NCBI RefSeq assembly: GCF_004343155.1
Contig: NZ_SMDC01000008.1
Span: forward strand, 62,001-126,000
Length of the DNA stretch: 64,000 nt
DNA from: Marichromatium gracile
GTDB taxonomy: Bacteria; Pseudomonadota; Gammaproteobacteria; Chromatiales; Chromatiaceae
Direction: 5' to 3'
This document shows, in pieces, positions 18,908 through 29,100 of the stretch. Within the stretch, counting starts at the first letter, position 1. Each line of letters starts with the position of its first letter. A program made the position numbers and the translations under genes. Under the pieces are notes generated by a model that was not told the origin of the DNA, did not search any database, and was given only the letters and a program-made list of their open reading frames with translations.

Positions 18908-21304
18908 TCAACGCCTCGTGAGGATTGGGCAGTCTTCTTCACTCGCCCGTCGTTGAATCGCCTCAGCCAATATCGGATTGGCTTCAGATCTTTCAATCAT
19001 GCGTGCCGCAATGTATTGGTTAGAACAGGCAAGATTGGCGAGATAGCCCGCTTGTTCCTGCAGGAATTCTTCCTCACTGGGCGGGTCTGGCCAATTGGCG
19101 AAGAGGCCGCATTGGTCATAGATTGCCTGTGGGGCTTGCGCTGGTGAAATCACCGTTGGCGTCAACGGCAGATCGAAGGCAATCGACCAGAAAGTTTCGA
19201 TGCTTGTGGAGATGCGTTTTTTCGATGATTCAGAAAAAATGTCGGAGTAAATTTTAAGATCGTATTCCGTTTGGGTAATAAAGTAGAAGCTTATGCGGTA
19301 CGCGAGACTCATGATATCTATGGGGTCTATGGGGTCTATGGGGTCTATGGGGTCTATGGGGTCTATGGGGTCTATGTATAAAATTAGGTCCGTGGATAAG
19401 GGATGATTGGTGGTTTTGACTGGTTTTAATTTGTATTCTTTTTTAGAAGTTTTAATTTCTATGGGAAGATGTTTTTCTAATCTAAGATTGGAAAGTGTTA
19501 GATTGGAATTATCAAAGTCTGTTGAATAAATAATCGCTCCTTGAAAACTGCTCCCTTGTAGTTGTGCCTCGCTGAGATTGGCGCCCTGTAGTTGCGCCCA
19601 GTTGAGATAGGCCCCCTGCAGTTGTGCTTCCCTGAGATCGGCCCCCTGCAGTTGCGCACAGTTGAGGTTGGCTCCCTGCAGTTGTGCTTCCCTGAGATAG
19701 GCCCCCTGTAGTTGCGCCCAGTTGAGATAAGCCCCCTGCAGTTGCGCCCCGCTGAGATCGGCCCCCTGTAGTTGCGCCCAGTTGAGATCGGCCCCCTGTA
19801 GTTGCGCCCCGCTGAGATCGGCCCCCTGTAGTTGCGCCCCGCTGAGATCGGCCCCCTGTAGTTGCGCCCCGCTGAGATCGGCCCCCTGCAGTTGCGCCCC
19901 CCTGAGATTGGCCTCCTGTAGTTGCGCCAAGTTGAGAGCGGTTCCCTGCAGTCGAGCTTCGCTGAGATTGGCGCTCTGTAGTTGTGCCAAGTTGAAATTG
20001 GCCCCCTGCAGTTGCGCTCCGCCGAGATTAGTGCTCTGTAGTTGCGCTCCGCCGAGATTAGCGCTCTGTAGTTGCGCTCCGCCGAGATCAGCGCTCTGTA
20101 GTTGCGCTCCGCCGAGATCGGCCCCCTGCAGTTGCGCTCTGCTGAGATCGGCCCCCTGCAGTTGCGCCCCTCTGAGATCGGCCCCCTGCAGTTGCGCTCT
20201 GCTGAGATCGGCCCCCTGCAGTTGCACCATGCTGAGATCGGCCCCCTGCAGTTGCGCCTCCCTGAGGTCGACATCCCAAAGCGTCGCTCTCCAAAAATCC
20301 GCATACCGCAAATCGCGATGTCGCAAGTCCAGTGCTTGACCGACGTCTTTCCAGATCTCGGTGCGCTCTTCATCCGTGTCGATATGGGCCGCGTATAGCA
20401 CCTCGGCGGGTGGGGCCTTTCCCATTAATACGCGCTCACGTAAAGTCAGGTTACGTTGGAAGAGCCAGTTTATCCACTGTTGGTTTTCACCGATCATCCA
20501 TTCGATTCCACCTCCCGGTGGAACCATTAGTCCCCATATGGCGCCTAAAAAGATTAGCGCCAAGGCTGGAGGTACTCGCGCGCCCCTGCGCTGCCATCTC
20601 CGGTTCGGACGAACCAGCCTCCCGATCTTTCTCGGCAACCATCTGGATGTCGGCCAGCGAATTCGCCAGCGGCCGGAGCGCGAACTCAGGCGCGGCCAGA
20701 GCAGCGCGATGAGCAGCAGATCCAGGGTTATGACGAGCTGATGGTCGAGGGTGATCCAGAAACTGTGATAGGGCAGAAACCGCCATTGAATGGCGGCCAG
20801 CAGCAGGATCGGCAAGAGAATCATGGTCACTTTGACCACGACTCGCAGCATCAAGCGGATCAGGCCCGGTTGGTGTCGACCGATGAGCACATAGCTGAAG
20901 ACGAGTGGAAAGGGGAGCTCTCGATAGGTGCGTTCTTCCGCCTCGGGAAGCTTCAGCAACAGGGCGTCGAGATTGAACAGCTTGCGCGAGAGTTGGAAGA
21001 ACTGCAGCAGCAGGTGAGCGTGGAAGAAGAGCACCAGCCAGGGGATAAAACTATAGAACCCCAGCAACGGCAACTCGATGTCGAGCAGCGGCAGGGTGGC
21101 GCCGGTCTCGCGCAGCAGTTGTTCGTCGTCCGTGGAGAAGACGATGACCGCGATATAGAAGCTGAACAGCAGGAAGGTGACATAGAGGTTGCGGACGTGT
21201 CGCGCCGCATCGTCGGCGGAGGCCCGTAACAGCGCAAGCTTCGCGAGGACGTCCTGCTCCTCCAGCGCCCAGAGGTTCTCCTTGCCATCCCACCGCCTGG
21301 ACAT
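18908..21304 (-). CDS. Membrane-anchored pentapeptide-repeat protein
   Basis: A 798-residue protein in three parts. Residues about 40-290 carry four or five hydrophobic segments (VTFLLFSFYIAVIVF, VTMILLPILLLAAI, VITLDLLLIALLW, ALALIFLGAIWGLMV). Residues about 335-590 are a long run of pentapeptide pairs of the type AQLQGADLSG, which should form a right-handed quadrilateral beta-helix. The last 200 residues are unlike the rest: encoded by AT-rich DNA and containing an (IDP) tandem tract. The function is unknown; such proteins often act as membrane-tethered interaction surfaces. The codon-level repeats are very regular, suggesting recent expansion. The start at 21304 lacks a strong ribosome-binding site. 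Confidence 0.85.
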   Translation of the reverse strand: MSRRWDGKENLWALEEQDVLAKLALLRASADDAARHVRNLYVTFLLFSFYIAVIVFSTDDEQLLRETGATLPLLDIELPLLGFYSFIPWLVLFFHAHLLLQFFQLSRKLFNLDALLLKLPEAEERTYRELPFPLVFSYVLIGRHQPGLIRLMLRVVVKVTMILLPILLLAAIQWRFLPYHSFWITLDHQLVITLDLLLIALLWPRLSSRSGRWRIRWPTSRWLPRKIGRLVRPNRRWQRRGARVPPALALIFLGAIWGLMVPPGGGIEWMIGENQQWINWLFQRNLTLRERVLMGKAPPAEVLYAAHIDTDEERTEIWKDVGQALDLRHRDLRYADFWRATLWDVDLREAQLQGADLSMVQLQGADLSRAQLQGADLRGAQLQGADLSRAQLQGADLGGAQLQSADLGGAQLQSANLGGAQLQSTNLGGAQLQGANFNLAQLQSANLSEARLQGTALNLAQLQEANLRGAQLQGADLSGAQLQGADLSGAQLQGADLSGAQLQGADLNWAQLQGADLSGAQLQGAYLNWAQLQGAYLREAQLQGANLNCAQLQGADLREAQLQGAYLNWAQLQGANLSEAQLQGSSFQGAIIYSTDFDNSNLTLSNLRLEKHLPIEIKTSKKEYKLKPVKTTNHPLSTDLILYIDPIDPIDPIDPIDPIDPIDIMSLAYRISFYFITQTEYDLKIYSDIFSESSKKRISTSIETFWSIAFDLPLTPTVISPAQAPQAIYDQCGLFANWPDPPSEEEFLQEQAGYLANLACSNQYIAARMIERSEANPILAEAIQRRASEEDCPILTRR
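19317..19376. repeat. 9-bp microsatellite inside the pentapeptide-repeat gene
   Basis: Six full copies and one partial copy of TCTATGGGG, encoding a DPI tripeptide run on the minus strand. The 9-bp unit keeps frame on expansion or loss, so length variation between strains would be tolerated. Confidence 0.95.
19556..20267. repeat. Array of ~30-bp coding tandem repeats
   Basis: About 24 imperfect 30-bp units (plus-strand form of the type GAGATCGGCCCCCTGCAGTT) encode the AQLQGADLSG decapeptides on the minus strand. Several adjacent units are identical, indicating recent slippage or unequal recombination. Confidence 0.9.
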
Positions 21305-21535
21305 CCGCCACCATCCCGGTTACACATCAGGTGTCCCCATTGTAGGGAAGCCCCATCGCCCCGTCATCGCCCGACGCCACGCCGCCCGATATCTGCGCCG
21401 ACGTCTGGTGATCGGCATCAAGCGCCCTCGGGACACCGAGGCGGTTTTTCATCCCACGCGCGGATGTCGGGCAAGCCGTCCAAGAAGCCGATTCGTCGAT
21501 GTCGTGGCCGACGGCCCCACCGATATTGCCGGTCG

Positions 21536-21561
21536 GATGGGCAACGCGCAGCGTGCCCATC
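21536..21561. repeat. Short palindrome (GATGGGCA / TGCCCATC)
   Basis: Perfect 8-bp arms around a 10-base interior. The arm sequence matches the GATGGGCAAC part of the dispersed element at 18882. Confidence 0.5.
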
Positions 21562-21590
21562 ATCGCCGCGCGCCGTCTCCAGGTACGGAT

Positions 21591-21653
21591 GTCGGGTTGC
21601 CCGCCCCGATCGCCATCGCCTCCCGGTGGCCGCTGAGCGACGGGCAACCCGAC
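21591..21653. repeat. Dispersed inverted-repeat element
   Basis: Perfect 13-bp arms GTCGGGTTGCCCG / CGGGCAACCCGAC around a 37-base interior, ending 9 bases before the thioesterase stop. The interior and right arm resemble the copy ending at 18897. Confidence 0.65.
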
Positions 21654-21661
21654 CTGCGTGG

Positions 21662-22447
21662 CTACTGGGCGAGCAATGCGCTCAACCGGGCGACCACCGG
21701 GCCCGGCGCGTCGCTGAGATAGAAGTGTCCGCCGGGGAAGGTCTCGACGCGGAAGCCGGCGTCGGTCCAGCGCGACCAGGCATCGGCCTCCTCGGCGTCG
21801 AGGTCGGGGTCGTCGCGGCCGCGGAAGACGGTGAGCGGGCAGGGCAGCGGCGGGCGCTCGGGGTCGGGGCGGTAGGTCTCGATCAGGCGGTAGTCCTGGC
21901 GCACCGCCGGCAGCACGATGGCGCGGATCTCGGGCAGCGCGAGCAGCTCGGGCGGCGTGCCGCCGAGCGCGGTGAGCGCCGCGCACAGGGTGTCGTCGTC
22001 GTGCCGATGGAGGTCGCCGCCGTGGTGGCACTGCGGCGGCTCGCGCGCCGAGATCACCAGCTGCTCGGGCGCGCGCCGTCCCTGGTCGATGAGCGTCTGG
22101 GTCAGCTCGTGGGCGAGCGCCCCGCCCATGCTGTGGCCGAACAGCGCCCAGGGACGATCGAGCCAGGGGCGCACGGCACCGGCAAGCTGCCCGACCAGGG
22201 CGGGGATGTCCTCGGGCAGCGGCTCGTCGAGCCGGTTCTCGCGCCCCGGCAGACACACCATCAGCGGCTCGATCCAGTCGGGCAGCAGCGGCGGCCAGTG
22301 CTTGAACAGCGCCGGGGTGCCGCCGGCGTGCGGCAGGCAGAACAGCCGCAGCCGCGCCGCCGGGCGCGGTTGCGGGCGGCGGATCCAGCGCCCGGCCGCC
22401 GCCGTGGCGGCGGCCGGGGCGAGGTGGCGCGAGGGTTCAGCGCGCAT
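21662..22447 (-). CDS. Type II (editing) thioesterase of the siderophore operon
   Basis: Stand-alone alpha/beta hydrolase that removes misprimed or stalled acyl groups from carrier proteins, as PchC and YbtT do. It has 261 residues with the early FCLPHAGGTPALF oxyanion segment, PGRENRLDEP, the nucleophile Ser106 in FGHSMGG and the catalytic His in FPGGHFYLSD. The ATG at 22447 overlaps the permease stop by 11 nt, so it is the last gene of operon A. The first 30 residues (alanine and arginine rich) are not conserved and a later start is possible. Confidence 0.88.
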   Translation of the reverse strand: MRAEPSRHLAPAAATAAAGRWIRRPQPRPAARLRLFCLPHAGGTPALFKHWPPLLPDWIEPLMVCLPGRENRLDEPLPEDIPALVGQLAGAVRPWLDRPWALFGHSMGGALAHELTQTLIDQGRRAPEQLVISAREPPQCHHGGDLHRHDDDTLCAALTALGGTPPELLALPEIRAIVLPAVRQDYRLIETYRPDPERPPLPCPLTVFRGRDDPDLDAEEADAWSRWTDAGFRVETFPGGHFYLSDAPGPVVARLSALLAQ

Positions 22448-23717
22448 CGCCCGTCACCACGGCGGGGTCCAGCGCGGGCGCGTCCTCACTCGACTCACCC
22501 TCGGGAAAGACCCGCTGGAAGCGGTAGGGCAGCGCCAGCAGCAGGGCGACGACGGCTACCGCCAGCGCGGTCCAGATCACCGAGAGATAGCCGAGCTGTT
22601 CGGCCAGCGAGGTGCTCACCGTCGCCGCGACCATCGCAAAACCCATGCTCAGGCTGAACTGCAGGCTGTAGTCGGTGGCCGGGGCGTCGTGCGAGGCGTG
22701 GTCCATCATCACCGCCGCCAGCACCGTGGTGGCCGGGTTGCAGAAGAGGAAGAAGGCGCCGATGGCGAGCATCACCGTGAGGGTGTCGGTCATCCCCAGC
22801 AGCGGCAGCGCGACGGCGCCCACCCCGATGATCTGCAGCAGCGCCGCGCCGGTCAGCGCGTTGCGGCGCGCCACGCGGTTGAACACCCAGCCCGCGGCCA
22901 GCGCGCCGATGATGCCGACCACCGAGCCGAAGACATTGACGGTGAAGCCGATGCGCTCGACCGACCAGCCGAGATCGACCAGGATCGGGGTCAGCGGGAT
23001 GAACATCAGGTTGTAGCCGAGCGGGTAGAGCAGCAGCATCGCCAGCCAGTAGCGCCCGGGGCGGGCGCGCAGCAGGGCACCGATGCGCGGCAGCAGCCGG
23101 GGCCGCGCGGTCGTCGCCACCGGCCAGCGCGGCTCGCGGAAGACGAGCAACTGCACCAGCGCCACCCCGGTGGCGAGGGCGAGCACCACCATGCTGCCGA
23201 CCCACCCCAGATAGGGATAGGCCATCAGCACCACGCCGCCGCCGAGCATGTTGCCGAGCAGTCCGCCGGCGACCTGGATGCCGTTGCCGGTGCCGCGCTC
23301 CTCGGCCGGGATCAGCCGGCAGGCGAGCCCGTCGGCGGCGATGTCCTGGGTCGCCGAGAGCAGGGCGACCACCACGCAGAGCAGATAGATGGTGGAGAAG
23401 TCGTCGATCAGGTCGTAGGCGCCGATCAGCAGGAAGCAGGCCATCATCCCCGCCTGCATCAGCATCAGCCAGCCGCGATAGTGCCCCCAGCGGCGCACGC
23501 CGATGCGGTCGACCAGCGGCGCCCAGAGGAACTTGAGCGCCCACAGCAGCCCGAGCATGTAGACCAGGCTGATCTGGTCGAGCGGCGCGCCCTGCTCGCG
23601 CAGCAGCGCGGCGAGGGCGATGACGAAGAAGCCGAGCCCGAGGTACTGGGTGGTGTAGAGGCTGGCGAGCAGCCACCAGGTGGACCTCGGGGTCTTGGTC
23701 CGGGTTGGATCATTCAT
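22437..23717 (-). CDS. MFS siderophore permease, FptX/RhtX-like
   Basis: A 426-residue, twelve-helix major facilitator. The segment LLSATQDIAADGLACRLIPAEERGTGNGIQVAGGLLGNMLGG is typical of the AmpG/RhtX/FptX branch, whose members carry ferri-siderophores (ferripyochelin for FptX) across the inner membrane without an ABC transporter. Its position between the TonB receptor and the thioesterase supports uptake rather than export. ATG at 23717 is preferred to GTG at 23720; the TonB receptor stop is only 13 nt upstream. No ABC-type siderophore importer is present in the locus, so this is the best candidate for inner-membrane import. Confidence 0.82.
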   Translation of the reverse strand: MNDPTRTKTPRSTWWLLASLYTTQYLGLGFFVIALAALLREQGAPLDQISLVYMLGLLWALKFLWAPLVDRIGVRRWGHYRGWLMLMQAGMMACFLLIGAYDLIDDFSTIYLLCVVVALLSATQDIAADGLACRLIPAEERGTGNGIQVAGGLLGNMLGGGVVLMAYPYLGWVGSMVVLALATGVALVQLLVFREPRWPVATTARPRLLPRIGALLRARPGRYWLAMLLLYPLGYNLMFIPLTPILVDLGWSVERIGFTVNVFGSVVGIIGALAAGWVFNRVARRNALTGAALLQIIGVGAVALPLLGMTDTLTVMLAIGAFFLFCNPATTVLAAVMMDHASHDAPATDYSLQFSLSMGFAMVAATVSTSLAEQLGYLSVIWTALAVAVVALLLALPYRFQRVFPEGESSEDAPALDPAVVTGDAR

Positions 23718-23730
23718 CACGGATCAGGTC

Positions 23731-25869
23731 TCAGAAGAAGTAATTGACGCCGAGTCCGACGGTACGCCCGCGCGCCGGCGCGCCGATCCGCAGGGTCGGG
23801 GTGTACTGGTAGGCGTAGAGGTCGTAGTCCTCGTCGAGCAGGTTGTCGGCCCACAGATAGAGCTCGGCGTTGCCGGCGGCGAGGCCGACGCGCAGGTCGA
23901 GCTTCTGGTAGGCGTCGAGGTCGAAGGTGTTCTGCGGGTCGCCGGGGCGCTCGCCGACGAAGCGATAGCTGAGCTGGGTGTTGAGGGTGAGCGGACCGAG
24001 CCCGCCGACGGCCGGCAGCGGCTTGACGTGGCCGAGGCTCAGGCTCGCGCCCCAGCGCGGCACCTCGGGGACGCGGTTGCCGTCGTCGACGTCGCCGCCG
24101 GAGACGCCGACCGCGTCGCTGGTGATCTGGGCGTCGGTATAGCTGAGCGCGGCGGCGAGCGAGAGCCCGTTGTCGAAGGCATAGCGCCCCTCCAGCTCGG
24201 CGCCCTTGCTCTCGGTGTCGGCGTTGATCGCGGTGGCGGCGAAGGTGTGGGCGTCGTAGCCGAGCAGGTGGTCGTCCTTCACCCGGTTGAAGAAGAGCGC
24301 GCCGTTGAGGGTGAAGCGCCCGTCGAGCGATTCGTGCTTGAAGCCGAGTTCGAGGGTGTTGACGCTCGCCGAGTCGTAGGGCGTGCTGCCCTCGATGCTG
24401 GAGGCGTAGTCGTTGAAGCCGCCGGACTTGTGGCCGCGGGCGAGCAGGCCGTAGAGGTTGGTCTCCTCGCTGAGGGCATAGCTCAGCGCCAGTCGCCCGG
24501 TGGTGTAGTCGTCGCTGAGGTCGCGCTCGTCGCGGGTCACCGTGGCGCCGCGCCGATAGCTCGCCTCGTAGTCCTTCTCGTCCCAGGAGTGACGCACGCC
24601 GCCGGTGAGCTTCAGCGCATCGCCGAGCGGATAGGTCAGCTCGCCGAACAGCGCCGCGCTCTGGCTGCTGAAGTCGCGCGCATAGAAGTTGCCGGTCATG
24701 GTGTCGAGGGTGTCGAAGGTGCGGTCGGACTGCGACAGGTGCAGGCCGGTCACCCAGAACACCGGGGCATCGGGCAGCGACGACCAGCGCAGCTCCTGGC
24801 TGGTCTCGTCCTGCTCCGAGGTGTCGAGGAAGGCGACCTCGCCGGGGAAACCGAAGACCTGCTCGGTGATGGTGCGGTCATAGGCCTTCCACTTGACGAT
24901 ATCGGTCGAGACCAGCGAGGTGATGAGACTCAGCCGGCTGCCGGCGAGGTCGTGGTTGATCTCCAGCGAGTAGCGCTCGGTCTTGCGCTCGTTGTCGTCG
25001 AACAGCCCCGGGGTGAGGTCGTTGGCCGGCTGATCGCCATAGGGTTGGGCGACGATCAGGTTGGCCTGGTGCTCGATCGAGTAGCGCTCGGCCACCAGCG
25101 TCGCCTCGGTGCCCGCGCCGATCTCCCACAGCAGGGTGCCGCGCAGGGTCTGCTCGTGCGGGCGCATCAGCGGCTCGCCGTCGCGGCTGTTCTCCACCCA
25201 GAGATCCGAGGTGGTGTTGCGATAGGCCACGCGGGCGCTCACCTGCTCGGAGATCGGGCCGCTGAACACCGCCTCGCCCATTTTGCGTCCGAGCTCACCG
25301 ACCTCGCCGCGCACATGGCCCTCGAAATAGCGTGTCGGCTTGCGCGTGGTGACATTGATCGCGCCGGCCTCGCTGTTGCGTCCGAACAGGGTGCCCTGCG
25401 GCCCCTTGAGCACCTCGATGCGCTCGATGTCGAGCATGCCGAGCGCGAGGTTGCGCGTGGACATCGACACCCCGTCGACGTTCAGCACCACCGAGTTGTC
25501 GTCCATGTTGAGCTGGTAGAGCGAGCCGACGCCACGGATGCGCACGTTGGAGTTGTTGGGACCGCCGTCGCCGCTGATGTCGACGCCGGGCACCGTCGCC
25601 AGCACCTCCTCGAGGTTGTCGAGACGCTGCTCCTCGAGCTGCTCGCCGCCGAGCACGCTGAGCCCGAAGGGGATCTCCTTGGCCTGCTCCTCGCCGCGTC
25701 GGGCGGTGACGGTGATGGTCGACAGCGAGACCGAGGCCTCCCCGGTCTCCGCGCCCGCCGCGTGCGTGGCCACGGGCAGGGTGGTCAGTCCGCTCGCGCC
25801 GACGACCAGCGCCAGGATCAATGGCTGGATCTGCTGTGGGGGCGTCATGGAATGCTCTCTCTTGTTCAT
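23731..25869 (-). CDS. TonB-dependent outer-membrane siderophore receptor (FyuA-like)
   Basis: A 712-residue receptor with a signal peptide (LILALVVGASGLTTLPVATHAAG), a TonB-box-like STITVTARRGEE, a plug domain (EIPFGLSVLGGEQLEEQRL... VRIRGVGSLYQL... IERIEVLKGPQGTLFGRNSEAGAINVTTRKP) and a 22-strand barrel ending in an aromatic residue (GLGVNYFF). The overall pattern resembles the FyuA/pesticin-receptor type. Lying downstream of the NRPS and 13 nt before the permease, it is expected to import the ferric form of the locus product. ATG at 25869 is chosen; ATG at 25848 would shorten the signal peptide. Confidence 0.88.
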   Translation of the reverse strand: MNKREHSMTPPQQIQPLILALVVGASGLTTLPVATHAAGAETGEASVSLSTITVTARRGEEQAKEIPFGLSVLGGEQLEEQRLDNLEEVLATVPGVDISGDGGPNNSNVRIRGVGSLYQLNMDDNSVVLNVDGVSMSTRNLALGMLDIERIEVLKGPQGTLFGRNSEAGAINVTTRKPTRYFEGHVRGEVGELGRKMGEAVFSGPISEQVSARVAYRNTTSDLWVENSRDGEPLMRPHEQTLRGTLLWEIGAGTEATLVAERYSIEHQANLIVAQPYGDQPANDLTPGLFDDNERKTERYSLEINHDLAGSRLSLITSLVSTDIVKWKAYDRTITEQVFGFPGEVAFLDTSEQDETSQELRWSSLPDAPVFWVTGLHLSQSDRTFDTLDTMTGNFYARDFSSQSAALFGELTYPLGDALKLTGGVRHSWDEKDYEASYRRGATVTRDERDLSDDYTTGRLALSYALSEETNLYGLLARGHKSGGFNDYASSIEGSTPYDSASVNTLELGFKHESLDGRFTLNGALFFNRVKDDHLLGYDAHTFAATAINADTESKGAELEGRYAFDNGLSLAAALSYTDAQITSDAVGVSGGDVDDGNRVPEVPRWGASLSLGHVKPLPAVGGLGPLTLNTQLSYRFVGERPGDPQNTFDLDAYQKLDLRVGLAAGNAELYLWADNLLDEDYDLYAYQYTPTLRIGAPARGRTVGLGVNYFF

Positions 25870-26182
25870 CTGCGTGCTTCTTTCCTTAGCGATGCATGGG
25901 CCTTGCGGGCCTCGGGTGAACACGGGCGCGGGTCGCTCCGTGATGTCGTCGCCCGCCGCTCGGCTGGCGGGAGACGGTTGCCTGGTGTGCCTGTGCCGTT
26001 CCATCGCGGCGCTGGGCGCATCGGCATCGCGCAGCGCCCCCGCCGCGGTGCGCGGCGCGGGGCGTGGCTGGCCGACAGCCGCGGGATGGCTGTCATCGGC
26101 TGGCTGGAAGGTCGGGTGTGCATGAGGGCGAGGCGGGCTCAGCCGGGATCGTCCGGTGTGGCGCCTGGCGTGCCGCGTGGTC
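25870..26182. other. 313-base gap between the NRPS and the receptor gene
   Basis: GC-rich, with no convincing coding region. I see no clear terminator and no strong Fur-like box, so readthrough from the NRPS gene is likely, though a weak internal promoter cannot be excluded. Confidence 0.5.
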
Positions 26183-29100
26183 TCACAGCGCGCCCTCCTC
26201 GAAGACCGTCTGCTCCGTCCCCGGGTCGCCGGGCGAGACGGCGCCGAACTCGGCGATCCGCTCGGCGAACGCCGCCAGGGTGGAGGCGCCGAACAGCAGC
26301 CGCAGCGGCACCAGGGTGTGGGTGACGCCCTCGCGCCTGAGCCGCTCGACGGTGCGGGTGGCGCCGAGGCTGTCGCCACCGAGGAGGAAGAAGTCGTCCT
26401 CGCGGTGGATGTCGGCGCGCCCGAGGACCTCGGCCCAGATCGCGGCGAGGGCTTGTTCGAGCGGCCCCCGGGGCGGGGTGCGCGCGCCCGCGGCGTCGAG
26501 CGCGTCGAGCCGGGCGGCGAGCGCGCGGCGATCGACCTTGCCGTTGGCGCTGAGATCGAGCCGTTCGAGCGGCAGGATCGAGGTCGGGATCATGTACTCG
26601 GGCAGGCGCTGGGCGAGGCTCTCGCGCAGTGCCGCGAGCGCCTGCTCGGGCTGTACGCCGGGGGCGAGCACCACCGCCGCGCCGAGACGGGGCGGCTGCC
26701 CGAGGGTGAGGGCGCAGGCCTCGGTGACGGCGGGCGCGGCGGTGAGCGCGGTCTCGATCTCGCCGAGCTCGATACGGTGCCCGCGCACCTTGACCTGCTG
26801 ATCGGCGCGACCGAGGAACTCCAGGAGCCCGTCGGGGTGATAGCGGCCGATGTCGCCGGTGCGATACCAGCGCGCCCCGGCGCGGGTGACGAAGCGCTCG
26901 GCGGTGCGCTCGGCATCGCCGCGATAGCCGCTGGCCAGTCCCGCCCCGCCGATCCACAGCTCGCCGGGGACCCAGTCGGGGCAGTCGCGTCCCTGGGCGT
27001 CGACCACGCGATAGCACTGATTGGGCAACGGTCGGCCATAGGGGATCGAGTTCCAGCCCGGGAGCGGCTCGGGCGCGGGCTCGAAGGCGTTCGACCAGAT
27101 CGCCGCCTCCGTCGCCCCGCCCATCGCCACCATGCGGCAACCGCCGTCGGTGGCGGCGTCGAGCCGCGCCGGCAGGTCGCGGGCGATCCAGTCGCCCGAG
27201 ACCAGCGCCAGGCGCAGCCCGAGCGGGTGCTCGTCCGTCCCGGCGAGGCTCAACAGCATCTCCAGCAGCACCGGCACCGAGTTCCACAGCGTCACCCGGT
27301 GGTGCGCGATCAGCGCGCGCCAGACGGCGGCATCGCGCCGCGCCGTCTCCGGCACGCAGACCAGCGCGCCGCCGACCTGCGAGGGGCCGAAGAGGTCGTA
27401 GACCGAGAGATCGAAGTCGAGCGCCGAGACCGCCAGCACCCGATCCTCCGGCCCGACGCCGTAGCGCTGGTTGATCGCATCGATGGTGTTGGCCGCGGCC
27501 AGATGGGTGACCTCCACCCCCTTGGGCTCGCCGGTCGAGCCGGAGGTGAAGATCACATAGGCCGGGCTGCTTGGCGCCACCGCGACCGGCGCGGGCAGCG
27601 GCGCGTGGGCTTGGGCCTGCGCGATCGTCTCGGCATCGAGCACCAGCCCGACCCCGGCGCGCTCGAGGATGCGTGCGCGTCGCGCCGACGGCTGCTCGAC
27701 CCCGATCGGGACATAGCACCCCCCGGCGGCGAGCACCCCGAACACCGCCGCGACCTGGGCCGCGCCGCGCGGCAGCGACACCGCCACCGCCTCGCCCGGG
27801 GCGAGTCCGGCGGCGCGCAGCCAGCCGGCGATGCGCAGCGCCGCGGCGGCGAGTTCACCGTGGTCGATCACCCGCTCGCCGTCGAACAGCGCCGGGCGCC
27901 CGGGCTCGCGCCGTGCGGTGGCGAAGAGCCCGGCATGGAGCAGGCGCGGGGCGATGTCCTGCGCGGTGGCGCCGACCTCCTCGCGCATCCGCCGCTGCGG
28001 CTCGGGCAGGTCGAGCACGAGCGGGCGCGACCAGCCCGTCGGGTCCTCGGCCAGCCGCGCGAGCGTCGCGGTATAGGTCGCGAACATGGCATCGAGCATC
28101 CCCTCGGGGAACAGCGCCTCGACCGCGTCCCACTGCAACACCAGGGCGCCGTCCTGCTCGTAGAGCTGGTGGTCGAGCCACACCTGCGGGGTCTCCGAGC
28201 GCCCGCCGCCGACCAGCGCCGGGAAGTCGCGGGGCGGTGCGACACCGTGGCGCTCGGGCAGCCCCAGGGTGCTGGTGAAGACCACCGGCAGCGCCGCGCC
28301 GTCCGGCCCGAGCCGGGCGGTGCGCTCGCGCTGCAGCCAGATCGAGGAGCGCGCGCGGTGCTCCAGCACCTCGACCAGGGTCTCGCGCACCGCCCGCGCC
28401 CGGGTCGCCAGATCGCTCGCCGCCTCGGGCCGATAGGGCAGCGCCGCGAGACTGGTGAAGTCGCCGACCACGGCGTCGATGTCGGGGTGGACGCGCTGGC
28501 GATCGAACAGGGTCAGATTGAGGGTGTGCGACCCGCCGCCGCTCCAGCGCGAGAGCACCTCGGCGTAGACGGTGAGCAGCAGTACCGACGGGGTCACGCC
28601 GATCGCGCGCGCGCCGGACTCCAGCCGCGCCCAGACGGCCGGTTCGAGCCGCGCCTCGCGACGGCCGAACGCGACCCGCTCCAGCGACTCGGGCGCACGC
28701 GCCAGGGGCAGCGCCGGGGCCGGCGGCAGATCGTCGAGGCGCGCGCGCCAATAGGTCTCGGCGCGCGCCTCGGCCTCGGGCGCGGGACGGACCCCGAGCA
28801 CATAGTCGCGGAACGAGACCCCGATCGGCGGCAGCTCGGTGTCGAGGTCGGCATAGAGCCGGGCGAGTTCGGCGAGCAGCAGCTTGACGCTGAAGCCGTC
28901 GACCAGCAGGTAGTCGATGCACAACCCGATCCGCGTCCGCTCGCCGTAGCGCACCGCGTGCAGCCAGTGTCCCGGCCAGCGTTGCACGGTCGGCGAGGGC
29001 GCGGCGTCCCAGGCCGCGTCGAGCACCGCCTGGGCGGTCGCCGGACCGGCCTCGTCGAGATGATCGACGGTGATCGTCACGCGCGGCACCGAGGGCAGGA

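Larger units (their letters stand above)
21305..21661. other. Gene-free interval with several palindromes
   Basis: No convincing gene is seen in these 357 bases. They contain a short hairpin (21536-21561) and the inverted repeat at 21591-21653, plus related GATGTCGGGC fragments near 21453. The interval separates the pentapeptide-repeat gene from the end of the siderophore operon. Confidence 0.6.

Noticed and set aside
18755-19147. A 130-codon plus-strand frame after tRNA-Ser
   Set aside because: It runs through the palindromic repeat and antisense to the pentapeptide-repeat gene, with no recognisable domain.
25866-26123. An 85-codon minus-strand frame between the NRPS and the receptor
   Set aside because: Arginine- and proline-rich composition, no homology or ribosome-binding site; typical of GC-rich noise.
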